Assembly: GCA_937995515.1 (NCBI GenBank)
Contig: CALKJZ010000010.1
Span: 1 to 63,488, forward strand
Length of the DNA: 63,488 nt
Reading direction: 5' to 3'
DNA from: an uncultured Sphingomonadaceae bacterium
Lineage (GTDB): Bacteria > Pseudomonadota > Alphaproteobacteria > Sphingomonadales > Sphingomonadaceae
The position numbers and the translations under genes were made by a program. Shown one piece after another: positions 10,268-18,848 of this stretch. The first letter of the stretch is position 1, and the number at the start of each line of letters is the position of its first letter. Under the pieces are notes generated by a model that made no database searches, had not been told where the DNA came from, and saw only the letters and a program-made list of their open reading frames with translations.

Positions 10268-12019
10268 TCAATAGCCGAGGGTGACCGAGAGATAGCCAAG
10301 CGACTCCCGGCTGGTGCGGCCGGGGAGGCGGCGCAGCTGGGTGCCATAATCGAGGCGCAGATCGAGCCAGGGCCCGAGCCGATAGCGGCCCATGGCGCCA
10401 ACGCTTGCCGTCCGGCGCCAGCGCGGCTCGTCGGGCAGCCGGTCCGGGTTGCCCACGCGTCCGGCATCGAAGAAGCCGCCGACCTGCATCCGGTCGTCCA
10501 GCGAGCCGCCGAAGAGGGGAAACGGTGGGGACCAGAACTCCTGCGAGAAGAGGATCCCGCGCGTACCAAGCGCGGCATTGGGATCGTAGGACCGAACAAA
10601 GCCGGGTCCTGCAGCCGAGAGCTGTTCCGAGGGCAGAAGGTTGGCGGTGGCCACCTGGCCGACAAGGCGGGTGACCGTTTCGGCACCCGTGGTGCCGAGC
10701 GGCGTGCGCTGGGTGAGGGTGGTGCGCAGATAGGCGTAGGTCGCCTTGGCAAACGGGGTGCCGCCTGTGCCCGGCCCCGGCTGGAAGGCGGTGTCGGTGT
10801 TGCGGCTGCCAAGTCCGCCCGGAGAGAGGTGGAGCGTGTTGCTGGCCGAGAAGACACCCCCCCGCCAGCTGGTGGTGACGGTAAAGTCGATCACGCCCTG
10901 GTGGATCTGGGTGGATTCGGGCGAGATGACGACGCCGCCGAACAGCAGGTCGTTGTCGGTCTGCTTGAAATCATAGCCGAAGGTGAGCTGCCCGCGGCGG
11001 CCGGGGCGGGTGAGCACGGGCACCACGAAGCGCGGCGAAAGCTGGTAGCTCTTGCCAACGAGGCCAAGGAACGGGCCGAGGTCGGGCGAGGTGCGCTGAT
11101 AGGTTCCGAAGACGATGAGGCTGTTGCGCCGGCCGAGGGGCTGGGCGAGCGTGAAACTGTGCGCCTCGAACTTGAGCGGAAGACCATCGCGGTCTTCGAA
11201 CAGGTCGCCGCTGGCGGTGAACTGGTAGGCGAACTGACCGTCTCCGCCAAGGACCCGGCCCCAGTTGATGCCGGCAGACCAGCGCTCGCGCCCGGTGAGG
11301 ATCGAGCCATTGTTCTCGAACGCCCCATAGACGCGAAGCGGGAACCGGTCTGTCACGCGGATCACGACATCGGTGGTGAGCGGCGCCTCGCCCCGACGGT
11401 AGAGAAGGTCGACCCGCCGGAACGGGTTCTGCGCCATCCAGTCGAGGTCCTCGACCAGCCGGACCTGGTCGACATTCTGGCCGGGCTCCAGCCGAACCAT
11501 CGCCCGCAGCCGCTCGGTCTTGAAGTGGCGGTTGCCCTCGATGAGGACATCGCCGACCACGAACTCGCGCACGAGGAAGGTCACCCGGCCGTCGGTGACG
11601 TCCTGCTCCGGGATGGCGACATCGACGAGCGGGCGGCCCGCGGCGCGATAGGCCTCAACAGCTGCGCGGGCAAGCGCGTTGAGGCTGGCGAGCGAGGCTG
11701 GCCGGCCGATGTCCTGCTGGGCGCGGGCGCGAAACTCCGGCGTGTCGAGCAAGGGCAGCGCCACGATGACGACCCCTGCGGTGCCGATCTGGTCGGCCGC
11801 CGCGAGATCGGCCTCGTCGGCGACGAAGCGCACGGCGACGAGCTGCGGCAGGATCGGCGTTGGATCCTCCGCGACGACCGGGGGCGGCGCCTCGGCTGCC
11901 GGAAGCGTCGGCGGGGCCGCCTCGGGCACGCGCGGAACCGATTGGCGGAAATCCTGCGCGAGGCCGGGCGCGGCAAGTGCCGCGCAGCCTAGAGACAGAA
12001 GGAAGCGACCCCGCACCAT
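10268..12019 (-). CDS. Two-partner secretion outer-membrane transporter (ShlB/FhaC family)
   Basis: This is the TpsB partner, a 583-residue Omp85-type barrel that moves TpsA exoproteins across the outer membrane. From the ATG at 12019 it has a signal peptide (FLLSLGCAALAAPGLAQ) and a proline-rich linker. Two POTRA-like segments follow (VRFVADEADLAAADQ through TVDVAIPEQDVTDGRVTF-like strands and VLIEGNRHFKTERLRAMV). The barrel starts near DRFPLRVYGAFENNGS and ends with LSVTLGY, closing in an aromatic residue as outer-membrane barrels do. The frame stays open 79 codons upstream, but those residues look non-coding. The gene faces its presumed substrate, with only 6 bp between the two stop codons, so each partner has its own promoter. 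Most TPS pairs share one operon. Confidence 0.88.
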   Translation of the reverse strand: MVRGRFLLSLGCAALAAPGLAQDFRQSVPRVPEAAPPTLPAAEAPPPVVAEDPTPILPQLVAVRFVADEADLAAADQIGTAGVVIVALPLLDTPEFRARAQQDIGRPASLASLNALARAAVEAYRAAGRPLVDVAIPEQDVTDGRVTFLVREFVVGDVLIEGNRHFKTERLRAMVRLEPGQNVDQVRLVEDLDWMAQNPFRRVDLLYRRGEAPLTTDVVIRVTDRFPLRVYGAFENNGSILTGRERWSAGINWGRVLGGDGQFAYQFTASGDLFEDRDGLPLKFEAHSFTLAQPLGRRNSLIVFGTYQRTSPDLGPFLGLVGKSYQLSPRFVVPVLTRPGRRGQLTFGYDFKQTDNDLLFGGVVISPESTQIHQGVIDFTVTTSWRGGVFSASNTLHLSPGGLGSRNTDTAFQPGPGTGGTPFAKATYAYLRTTLTQRTPLGTTGAETVTRLVGQVATANLLPSEQLSAAGPGFVRSYDPNAALGTRGILFSQEFWSPPFPLFGGSLDDRMQVGGFFDAGRVGNPDRLPDEPRWRRTASVGAMGRYRLGPWLDLRLDYGTQLRRLPGRTSRESLGYLSVTLGY

Positions 12020-12167
12020 GTCCTGCAAATCCTCCCCGAACCGCACCGCCTTAGGGCATCCTTTCTGCCCGGAAAAGGTGGGGCTGCCCTGCGTGTTGCA
12101 ACTGTTCACCTTGGTTGACCGGTTCGGGGCAGAAACGGGGTCGGTCCCCGTAGTATGAGGGGGTGCT

Positions 12168-13067
12168 ATGCTGCCGATTCGTTCCCTTGCCGCTCTCCTT
12201 GCGGCACTTCTTCTGGCCGCCTGCCTCGAGGACCAGTCGACCTCCTCGGGCGGCATGTCCTCCGGCGGTGTGGATGTCTCGTCCGCAGAGGTGGGCGCCG
12301 CCGTGCCGCCCGCGCCCTCCGGGGGTGAAAGCCCCGAGGCCTCTTCGATCGAGGCGCCTGCGCCGCAGATCGCCTATGCCTATGCGCTCCAGTTCCGGCT
12401 GCCGGCCAACCGGATCGCCGCCGCGCTCAATGCCCATGTGGCGATGTGCGACGCGCTCGGGAGCCAGCGCTGCCGCATCGTCTCGCTCAGCCGCAGCGGC
12501 GAGGAAGGCGAGTTTGTGTCGGCCAACCTCGAGCTGCAGGTCGAGGCCGCAGAGGCGCGCGGCTTTGCAGACCGGATGGAGACCAGCGTCGCCGAGGCGG
12601 GCGGCAAGACCATCGGCCGCGGGCAGGAGGCCGAGGATCTCGGCCGGCAGATCGTCGACGTGGAGGCGCGGATCGCCGCCAAGCAGCAGCTGGCGGACCG
12701 GCTCCGGCAGCTGATCGACCGCCCCGGCGCCAAAATCGGAGAGCTGGTCGAAGCCGAGCGGGCCTATGCCGAGGCTCAGGCGGAGCTGGACTCGGCCCGC
12801 TCGCAGCTGGAGCTGATGCGGCGCCGCGTCCTGATGTCGCGGGTGAGTGCCGGATACCAGAGCAGCGGGCCGCAGGGCTCGGGGGCTCTGGCTCCGGTCC
12901 GCTCGGCCATTGCCGAGGCTGGCCAGAGCCTCGGCGCCAGCGTCGCCGCTGTGATCACCTTTGTCGTCTACACCCTGCCCTGGGCGCTGATGGCCGTGCT
13001 TGCAGTGGTCCTCGTCCGGCTGTGGCGCCGCCGTCGCACGCTTCCCCCGCCGCCGCCGAGCGACTAG
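12168..13067 (+). CDS. DUF4349 domain lipoprotein
   Basis: A 299-residue envelope protein. The N-terminus is a lipoprotein signal with lipobox LLAAC (Cys at about residue 20), followed by a Ser/Gly-rich linker. The DUF4349 region (about 65-240) contains FRLPANRIAAALNAH, a predicted coiled coil (EARIAAKQQLADRLRQLIDR and EAERAYAEAQAELDSARSQL) and RRRVLMSRVSAGY. A single transmembrane segment near the C-terminus (VITFVVYTLPWALMAVLAVV) is followed by a basic tail. The family is anchored in the envelope and has no agreed function. It is divergent from the transporter gene and 35 bp upstream of ppa. Confidence 0.85.
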   Translation: MLPIRSLAALLAALLLAACLEDQSTSSGGMSSGGVDVSSAEVGAAVPPAPSGGESPEASSIEAPAPQIAYAYALQFRLPANRIAAALNAHVAMCDALGSQRCRIVSLSRSGEEGEFVSANLELQVEAAEARGFADRMETSVAEAGGKTIGRGQEAEDLGRQIVDVEARIAAKQQLADRLRQLIDRPGAKIGELVEAERAYAEAQAELDSARSQLELMRRRVLMSRVSAGYQSSGPQGSGALAPVRSAIAEAGQSLGASVAAVITFVVYTLPWALMAVLAVVLVRLWRRRRTLPPPPPSD

Positions 13068-13102
13068 AAAGCGGGCACCAGACGCGGGGGAAGGCAGAGG
13101 AG

Positions 13103-13684
13103 ATGCGCATTGCCGAAGTGCCAATCGGACGGAACCCGCCCGAGGATGTCAACATCATCATCGAGTGCCCCCTGGGTGGCGAGCCGGTGAAATATGAACT
13201 CGACAAGGCATCGGGCGCCCTGTTCGTGGACCGGATCGTCCACACCGCCATGCGCTACCCGGCGAACTACGGCTTTGTCCCCCATACGCTCGCGGAGGAT
13301 GGAGACCCGCTCGATGCCATGATCGTGGCCCGCACCCCGTTCGTGCCGGGCTGCATCGCGCGCGGGCGGCCGGTTGGCGTGCTGATGATGACGGATGATG
13401 CCGGGCCCGACGAGAAGATCCTGTGCGTGCCGGTCGACAGCCTTCACCCCTATTACACCGATGTCCGCCAGTGGACCGACCTGCCCGACATCCTGATCCA
13501 GCAGATCGAGCATTTCTTTTCCCACTACAAGGACCTGGAGCCCGGCAAATGGGTGCGCTGCGAAGGCTGGCGCGGGGCGGCCGATGCCGAGCGGCTGATC
13601 ATCGACGCGATCGCACGCGCCGACCGCGCAGCCGCAGGCGAGCTGGTGGTGCCGCCCAAGCCGCACCCTGGTGCCCCGGCCTGA
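13103..13684 (+). CDS. ppa: Inorganic pyrophosphatase
   Basis: This soluble family I enzyme hydrolyses pyrophosphate to phosphate and so pulls biosynthetic reactions forward. The 193-residue protein starts at the ATG at 13103 after AGGCAGAGG. Active-site segments visible are KYELDKASG, RYPANYGFVPHT, the signature DGDPLDAM and MTDDAGPDEKIL, then HFFSHYKDLEPGKWV. Length and all metal-binding aspartates fit the family. Confidence 0.96.
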   Translation: MRIAEVPIGRNPPEDVNIIIECPLGGEPVKYELDKASGALFVDRIVHTAMRYPANYGFVPHTLAEDGDPLDAMIVARTPFVPGCIARGRPVGVLMMTDDAGPDEKILCVPVDSLHPYYTDVRQWTDLPDILIQQIEHFFSHYKDLEPGKWVRCEGWRGAADAERLIIDAIARADRAAAGELVVPPKPHPGAPA

Positions 13685-13707
13685 ACCGGCGCGCGGTCTG
13701 ACCCGCC

Positions 13708-15342
13708 TCAGGCCGCGATCGCAGCCCGCGCGTCGGAGAGGATCGAGTCCGCCATCTTCTCGGCGATCATGATGGTCGGCGCATTCGTGTTGCCAGAGAC
13801 AAGCCGCGGCATCACCGAGGCATCCACCACGCGCAGCCGGCCCACCCCGTGCACCCGGCCGTCCGGGTCGACGACGGCGCCCGGATCGGTCGCCTGCCCC
13901 ATGCGGCAGGTGCCGACGGGGTGGTAGATGGTGGTCCCGGATTCGCGTGCCCAGCCGAGCAGCCCGGCGTCGTCGGGCGCGGCCGCGCCGGGAAAGGTCT
14001 CGTGGCTCACATAGGGTGCAAGCGCCGGCTGCGCGGCGAGCCTGCGGCCGAACTTCAGCCCCTCGACAATCGTCGCCTGGTCGAGCGGGTCGGCGAGATA
14101 GTTGGGGCGGATGGCCGGCTGCGCCGTCGGGTCGGCGCTTCGCACATGGATGGTGCCGCGGCTCTCCGGCCGCAGCTGGCAGGGGGCGATGGTGAGCCCG
14201 GGCTCGCGTTCCAGCTCCCAGACCTGCTGCTCGGTGTATTTCGAGATGTCGGCCGTGGCGGGGAGGATGTGGAACTGCACGTCCGGCCCGGAGAGGCCCG
14301 GCCGGGTGCGGATATAGGCCTGGATGTGCGCCGCGGAGAGCGTGAGGAGGCCCGTGCGGTTGACCGCATAGCGCATCGCCTCGCGCACCAGCCGCCAGCC
14401 GCGCGACATCTCGTTGACGGAGACGATCCCGGGCTTCAACCGGTACTGGAGCGAGACGACATAATGATCCTGCAGGTTGGCGCCCACGCCGGGCAGCGCG
14501 TGGAGCACCTCGATGCCGGCGGCCTTCAGCACATCCGGATCGCCGATCCCGGAAAGTTCAAGAAGCTGCGGCGAGTTGACCGCCCCGCCGCACAGGATCA
14601 CCTCGCATGCGGCATGCGCCGTGAGCAGCCGCCCCTTCTGCCGGTAGCGGACCCCGGTGGCGCGCCGGCCCTCCAGCAGGATCGCCTCGGCGAGCGCCTC
14701 GGTTTCCACCACCAGATTGGCGCGCCCCATCGCCGGCTTCAGATAGGCGGCCGCGGTTGACCAGCGCCTGCCGTTCTTCACCGTCAGCTGGAAATAGCTG
14801 ATGCCGTCCTGCACCGCGCCGTTGCAGTCGTCGTTGAACGGCAGGCCGGCCTCGATCCCGGCCGCGATCACCGCGTCCGACACGGGGTGCCGCTGGGTGG
14901 CGTCGGAGACGGCCAGCGGGCCGTCGGTGCCGTGCAGCGAATCGTGGAGGCGCTCGTTGGCCTCGGCGCGGCGGAAATAGGGGAGTACGTCGGCAAAGCT
15001 CCAGCCGGTCGCGCCGAGCTGCGCCCACATGTCATAATCGGCCGGCTGGCCGCGCACATAAAGGAGGCCGTTGATCGACGAGGAGCCGCCAAGCACCTTG
15101 CCGCGCGGCCAGATGTGCGGCCGGTTGGCCGTGCCCTCCACCGGCTCGGTCTCGTAGAGCCAGTTGATCTTCGGGTCCTTCAGCGTCCTCGCATAGCCAA
15201 CCGGGATGTGGATCAGCGGGTCGGTGTCCGGCGGTCCCGCCTCCAGCAGCAGCACCCGGTGCCGGCCGTCTGCGGTCAGCCGGTTGGCAAGCACGCAGCC
15301 GGCAGACCCCGCGCCCACGATCACATAATCGAAATCAGACAT
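13708..15342 (-). CDS. GMC family FAD-dependent oxidoreductase, choline/alcohol dehydrogenase type
   Basis: A 544-residue flavoprotein that oxidises an alcohol to an aldehyde; the substrate cannot be fixed from sequence. The FAD fold is DYVIVGAGSAGCVLANRL. GMC signature 1 is GKVLGGSSSINGLLYVRG and signature 2 contains GGAVNSPQLLELSGIG. The C-terminal active site has the conserved histidine in YHPVGTCRMG and the asparagine in GNTNAPTIMIAEK. Choline dehydrogenase BetA and AlkJ-like alcohol dehydrogenases are the closest known types. No betaine genes are adjacent, so a broad alcohol role is more likely. The ATG at 15342 was chosen because the Rossmann motif begins 4 residues later. Confidence 0.88.
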   Translation of the reverse strand: MSDFDYVIVGAGSAGCVLANRLTADGRHRVLLLEAGPPDTDPLIHIPVGYARTLKDPKINWLYETEPVEGTANRPHIWPRGKVLGGSSSINGLLYVRGQPADYDMWAQLGATGWSFADVLPYFRRAEANERLHDSLHGTDGPLAVSDATQRHPVSDAVIAAGIEAGLPFNDDCNGAVQDGISYFQLTVKNGRRWSTAAAYLKPAMGRANLVVETEALAEAILLEGRRATGVRYRQKGRLLTAHAACEVILCGGAVNSPQLLELSGIGDPDVLKAAGIEVLHALPGVGANLQDHYVVSLQYRLKPGIVSVNEMSRGWRLVREAMRYAVNRTGLLTLSAAHIQAYIRTRPGLSGPDVQFHILPATADISKYTEQQVWELEREPGLTIAPCQLRPESRGTIHVRSADPTAQPAIRPNYLADPLDQATIVEGLKFGRRLAAQPALAPYVSHETFPGAAAPDDAGLLGWARESGTTIYHPVGTCRMGQATDPGAVVDPDGRVHGVGRLRVVDASVMPRLVSGNTNAPTIMIAEKMADSILSDARAAIAA

Positions 15343-15433
15343 TGAACCCTCCCGGCCGGAAGATGGCCGATCGCATGGCAAGGCTCAACCTCCCGCTTCT
15401 TTCCGGGCGCCTGTGCCGCTAGGCCTGTGGCCG

Positions 15434-16357
15434 ATGGTTGCCCGCGTTGCCGATATCGCGCCCGTTCCGCTCGCCCTCGTCGCGCGCGACCTCGATGCCG
15501 CCGCGCGCCTCCTCGGCGACAGTTTCCGCCGCACCGGCTTTGCCGTGGTGGAGGGCCATGGCATTCCGCAGGCGCTGATCGGGGAGATGCTTGCGGCCAT
15601 GCGGCAGGTGTTCGCCCTGCCCGAGGCGGAAAAGATGGCCTGCTTCGTGCCCGACGGCGCCGGGCAGCGCGGCTATACCCCCTTCGGCCGGGAGATCGCC
15701 AAGGGCGCGGCGCTGCACGATCTGAAGGAGTTCTGGCACGTGGGCCGCGAGCTTCCCGCGGGCCATCCGCTCGCCGCCGTCATGCCGCCCAATGTCTGGC
15801 CGGCGGCTGTCCCCGGCTTTCGCGCGGCCGCGCTCGGCCTGTTCGCGGCGCTCGAGCAGGCCGGCCACACCATCCTGCGGGCGGTCGCGCATCATCTCGG
15901 GCTGAGGCCGGCCCATTTTGAGAATCTGGTGCGCGACGGGAACAGCATCCTGCGGCTGCTCCACTACCCGCCGGTGCCGGCCGATGCGCCGGGCGTGCGC
16001 GCCGGCGCGCACGAGGACATCAACGTGATCACCCTGCTGCTCGGCGCCGAGGAGGCCGGGCTCGAGATCCTGTCGCGCGAAGGCGAATGGCTGCGCGTGG
16101 AGGCCCCTCCTGGCAGCCTGGTGGTCAATGTGGGCGACATGCTGGAGCGGTTGACCGGCGGGGACCTGCCCTCGACCACGCACCGGGTTGTGAACCCGCC
16201 GCCGGAACGGCGCCACGTGCCGCGCTATTCCATGCCGTTCTTCCTCCACTTCCGGCCCGATGTCCTGATCCGGCCGCTCGCTGGCGACCGCACGCTGCCG
16301 CCGATCACCGCGAACGACTTCCTGTGCGAGCGGCTGCGCGAGATCGGCCTCATGTGA
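15434..16357 (+). CDS. 2-oxoglutarate/Fe(II) dioxygenase, isopenicillin N synthase-like
   Basis: A 307-residue non-heme iron dioxygenase. The N-terminal DIOX_N part has SFRRTGFAVVEGHGIP. The iron triad is H and D in GAHEDINVITLL with the distal H in THRVVNPP, and R-x-S for 2-oxoglutarate occurs as RYSMPFF. The ATG at 15434 is preferred over an in-frame GTG at 15413. These proteins hydroxylate or oxidise small molecules; in sphingomonads the substrate is generally unknown. It is divergent from the GMC oxidoreductase, with 91 bp between. Confidence 0.88.
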   Translation: MVARVADIAPVPLALVARDLDAAARLLGDSFRRTGFAVVEGHGIPQALIGEMLAAMRQVFALPEAEKMACFVPDGAGQRGYTPFGREIAKGAALHDLKEFWHVGRELPAGHPLAAVMPPNVWPAAVPGFRAAALGLFAALEQAGHTILRAVAHHLGLRPAHFENLVRDGNSILRLLHYPPVPADAPGVRAGAHEDINVITLLLGAEEAGLEILSREGEWLRVEAPPGSLVVNVGDMLERLTGGDLPSTTHRVVNPPPERRHVPRYSMPFFLHFRPDVLIRPLAGDRTLPPITANDFLCERLREIGLM

Positions 16358-16395
16358 CGTCGCAGCCGGCGTCTCGCCCTCCGGCTGCAGGCCTG

Positions 16396-16590
16396 TCAGC
16401 CGGCTCCGTGCCGGCCGGGCGCGCTGGCAGACGGCGGGGCGGAAGCCGGGCCGGTCTGCGGCCCGCCATCCCCCCTGCCCGGCGCGCCGGCCACATCTTC
16501 GGCCGGTGGCGGCATCTTGCGCCGGTGAAGGTTGGCGCGCAGCGCCGCGCGCAGCCGTTCCCGCCGGTCGTTGTCGTGCGCCCCCGCCAT
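16396..16590 (-). CDS. Small conserved alphaproteobacterial protein, 64 residues
   Basis: The ATG at 16590 is preceded by a clear ribosome site (CAGGAGAG, 5-8 bases away). The N-terminal part DNDRRERLRAALRANLHRRK resembles short basic proteins (an R-R-x-R-L-x-x-A-L-R-x-N-L-x-R-R-K pattern) that are widespread in alphaproteobacteria. The rest is proline/glycine-rich. Function is unknown. It is convergent with the dioxygenase gene, and its start faces prsK. Confidence 0.6.
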   Translation of the reverse strand: MAGAHDNDRRERLRAALRANLHRRKMPPPAEDVAGAPGRGDGGPQTGPASAPPSASAPGRHGAG

Positions 16591-16703
16591 GCCGCTCTCC
16601 TGCCATGCGCCGCCCGACGCGTTGATGCGCGAAAGGTGAAATCCCTTCAACCACCTGTGCCGCCTGCTGTTGCCCGGTCCGATTTGGTCGTAAAAGGGTG
16701 TTG

Positions 16704-18848
16704 ATGCTCGGCACGACCGGTCTTGTCAGCCACATGGCCGCCGCGGTCGGCTTCCTGCTGCTCGGCCTGTGGCTCCTCGCGCGGCCGCGCCCCGGCTGGT
16801 TCCGGGCCGGGATCGCGGCTGCAAGCCTCGCGACCGGGCTGTGGGCTGCGGCCGTGGTCTGGGTTGCGCGCCACGGCGGGCCGCCCCAGCTGCTCTCGCT
16901 TCTCGAGACGCTGCGCAGCGCCGCCTGGGTTGCCGTGCTCGTCCTGCATCTGCGCCGCTTCTGGGGGCTCGACGAGCGCCCCTCCTCCTCCTTCCTCGTG
17001 GCGGTGCTGCTGGGTTTCGTGGTGGCCCTGCAGGTGGCGTTCGACTTCCTGTTTGATGTGGGCGTGCCGGATGCGCCCGCGGCCGGGCTGCCGCCGGGCG
17101 GGCTGCTGTTCGTCGCCACGCGGATCGTGGTGGCCATCTCCGGGCTCGTGCTGGTGCACAATCTCTATGTGAACGCGCGCGACACGCTGGGGCCTGAGGT
17201 GCGGTTTCTCGCCGTCGGTCTCGGTGCGCTCTTCGCCTATGATCTCAACCTCTACACGCTCCAGTTCCTGCTGGGCGCGCAGAGCCAGCCGCTGTGGAAC
17301 CTGCGGGGGGCCGTCAACACGCTTGCCATCCCGTTGCTCGCCCTTTCGCTCCGGGCGCCCGTCGGCCGGGGCTTCTTTGTCAGCCGCCAGGTGGCGTTCA
17401 ACACGATCAGCTTCTCCGCCATCGGCATCTACCTCATCGCCATGTCGATGCTGGCCTATGGGCTGAGGCTTGCGGGCGGAGACTGGGGGCTGCTGCTGCA
17501 GGCGCTGTTCCTCGGCGCTACCGCAATCTTTCTTGCATTGCTCATTCTCTCGCCCCGGATGCGGGCAATCCTCAAGGTCTGGATTTCGCGAAACTTCTAC
17601 CGCTACCGCTACGATTACCGGACAGAGTGGCTGCGCTTCATGGACAAGATCGATGCCGCCCAGACAAGGGGGGCAGACCCGCAGCCGATCCGCGAGCGCC
17701 TTGTCGAGGCCATGGCAACCGTGATGGACTCGCCCGGCGGCGCGCTGTTCGAGCCGGACGAGGAGGGCGGCTGGCACCGCAGCGCGCAGTGGCGCTGGCC
17801 CGGCCTCGAGCTGGCCGAGCTGCCGGCAACCGATCCGTTGCCGGCCTGGATGCGCGCGAACGGCAGCAAGGTGGTGAACCTGCCCCTGCTGGCCGAGGAG
17901 GCGGCGGGCCGCCGCAGGGCCCCCATCCATGCCGGCCTTGCCGTTCCCTCCTGGTATGGCGCACGGTCGGACATCTGGCTTGCAATCCCGCTTGCGCATC
18001 GCGAGGCGCTCGTGGGGATCGTGCTGATCCAGCACAGTCTTGCCCCGCGCGACCTCAACTGGGAGGATTACGAGCTCTTGCGCACGCTCGGCCGGCAGGG
18101 CGCCAGCTATCTGGCCGAGGCCGCCATCCAGGCCGCGCTCGACGAGGCGCGCAGCTTCGAGGAGTTCAACCGCCGCTTTGCCTTCGTGATGCACGACATC
18201 AAGAATCTCGTAAGCCAGGTCGCGCTCGTGGCGCGCAACGCCGAGCGCCACGCCGACAATCCGGAGTTCCGCGCCGACATGCTGGCCACGCTCAACAACA
18301 GCGTGACGAAGATGACCGATCTCCTCGCCCTGCTCGGCCAGGAAACCCGCGCCCGGCCGGCCGCCGGCGAGCCGCCGGCCCGGGAGGTGGTGGATCTTTC
18401 CGAGATTGCGGTTGCAGCCGTTGCCGCCAAGCGCCGCGTCCATGCCGCGCTCCGGCTTTCCGGGGCCGGGGCGCGCCTGCCTGTTGCCGGGCAGGGGCCG
18501 AGGCTCGAGGCGATGCTCGGCCATCTCCTCCAGAATGCAATCGACGCAAGCGCGCCCGATGCCCTGATCGAGGTGACGCTCGGGCGCGATGGCGCGGGCC
18601 ATGCGACCATTTCGGTGCGCGACCGGGGGCACGGCATGTCGGCGGCCTTCATCCGCGACGAGCTGTTCCGCCCCTTCCGTTCCACCAAGGACGGGGGCTA
18701 TGGAATCGGCGCCTATGAGGCGCGGGAAATTGTGCGCGCCCATGGCGGCACGCTGGCCGTGGAAAGCCGCCCGGGCGACGGGAGCCGGTTCACCATCACC
18801 TTGCCGCTGGCCGAGGAGGCGGTGCCGGGGCCGGCGGCCAGCGCATGA
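16704..18848 (+). CDS. prsK: PEP-CTERM/exosortase system sensor histidine kinase PrsK
   Basis: This 714-residue membrane kinase belongs to the two-component pair linked to XrtA exosortase systems. The first 270 residues hold about eight hydrophobic segments. A GAF-like domain follows (about 320-470), then the phosphoacceptor region FVMHDIKNLVSQVALVARNA with His497, and an HATPase domain with HLLQNAIDAS (N box) and DGGYGIGAYEAREIV (G boxes). The D-I-K-N after the histidine is the form seen in PrsK. The ATG at 16704 follows an in-frame GTG and TTG. It overlaps prsR by 4 bases (ATGA). It senses an unknown cue, probably in the envelope, and phosphorylates PrsR. No exosortase gene lies in this window. 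Confidence 0.92.
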   Translation: MLGTTGLVSHMAAAVGFLLLGLWLLARPRPGWFRAGIAAASLATGLWAAAVVWVARHGGPPQLLSLLETLRSAAWVAVLVLHLRRFWGLDERPSSSFLVAVLLGFVVALQVAFDFLFDVGVPDAPAAGLPPGGLLFVATRIVVAISGLVLVHNLYVNARDTLGPEVRFLAVGLGALFAYDLNLYTLQFLLGAQSQPLWNLRGAVNTLAIPLLALSLRAPVGRGFFVSRQVAFNTISFSAIGIYLIAMSMLAYGLRLAGGDWGLLLQALFLGATAIFLALLILSPRMRAILKVWISRNFYRYRYDYRTEWLRFMDKIDAAQTRGADPQPIRERLVEAMATVMDSPGGALFEPDEEGGWHRSAQWRWPGLELAELPATDPLPAWMRANGSKVVNLPLLAEEAAGRRRAPIHAGLAVPSWYGARSDIWLAIPLAHREALVGIVLIQHSLAPRDLNWEDYELLRTLGRQGASYLAEAAIQAALDEARSFEEFNRRFAFVMHDIKNLVSQVALVARNAERHADNPEFRADMLATLNNSVTKMTDLLALLGQETRARPAAGEPPAREVVDLSEIAVAAVAAKRRVHAALRLSGAGARLPVAGQGPRLEAMLGHLLQNAIDASAPDALIEVTLGRDGAGHATISVRDRGHGMSAAFIRDELFRPFRSTKDGGYGIGAYEAREIVRAHGGTLAVESRPGDGSRFTITLPLAEEAVPGPAASA

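Noticed and set aside
13708-15342. Naming the GMC oxidoreductase betA
   Set aside because: The family signatures do not fix choline as substrate and no betaine aldehyde dehydrogenase or BetI gene is adjacent.
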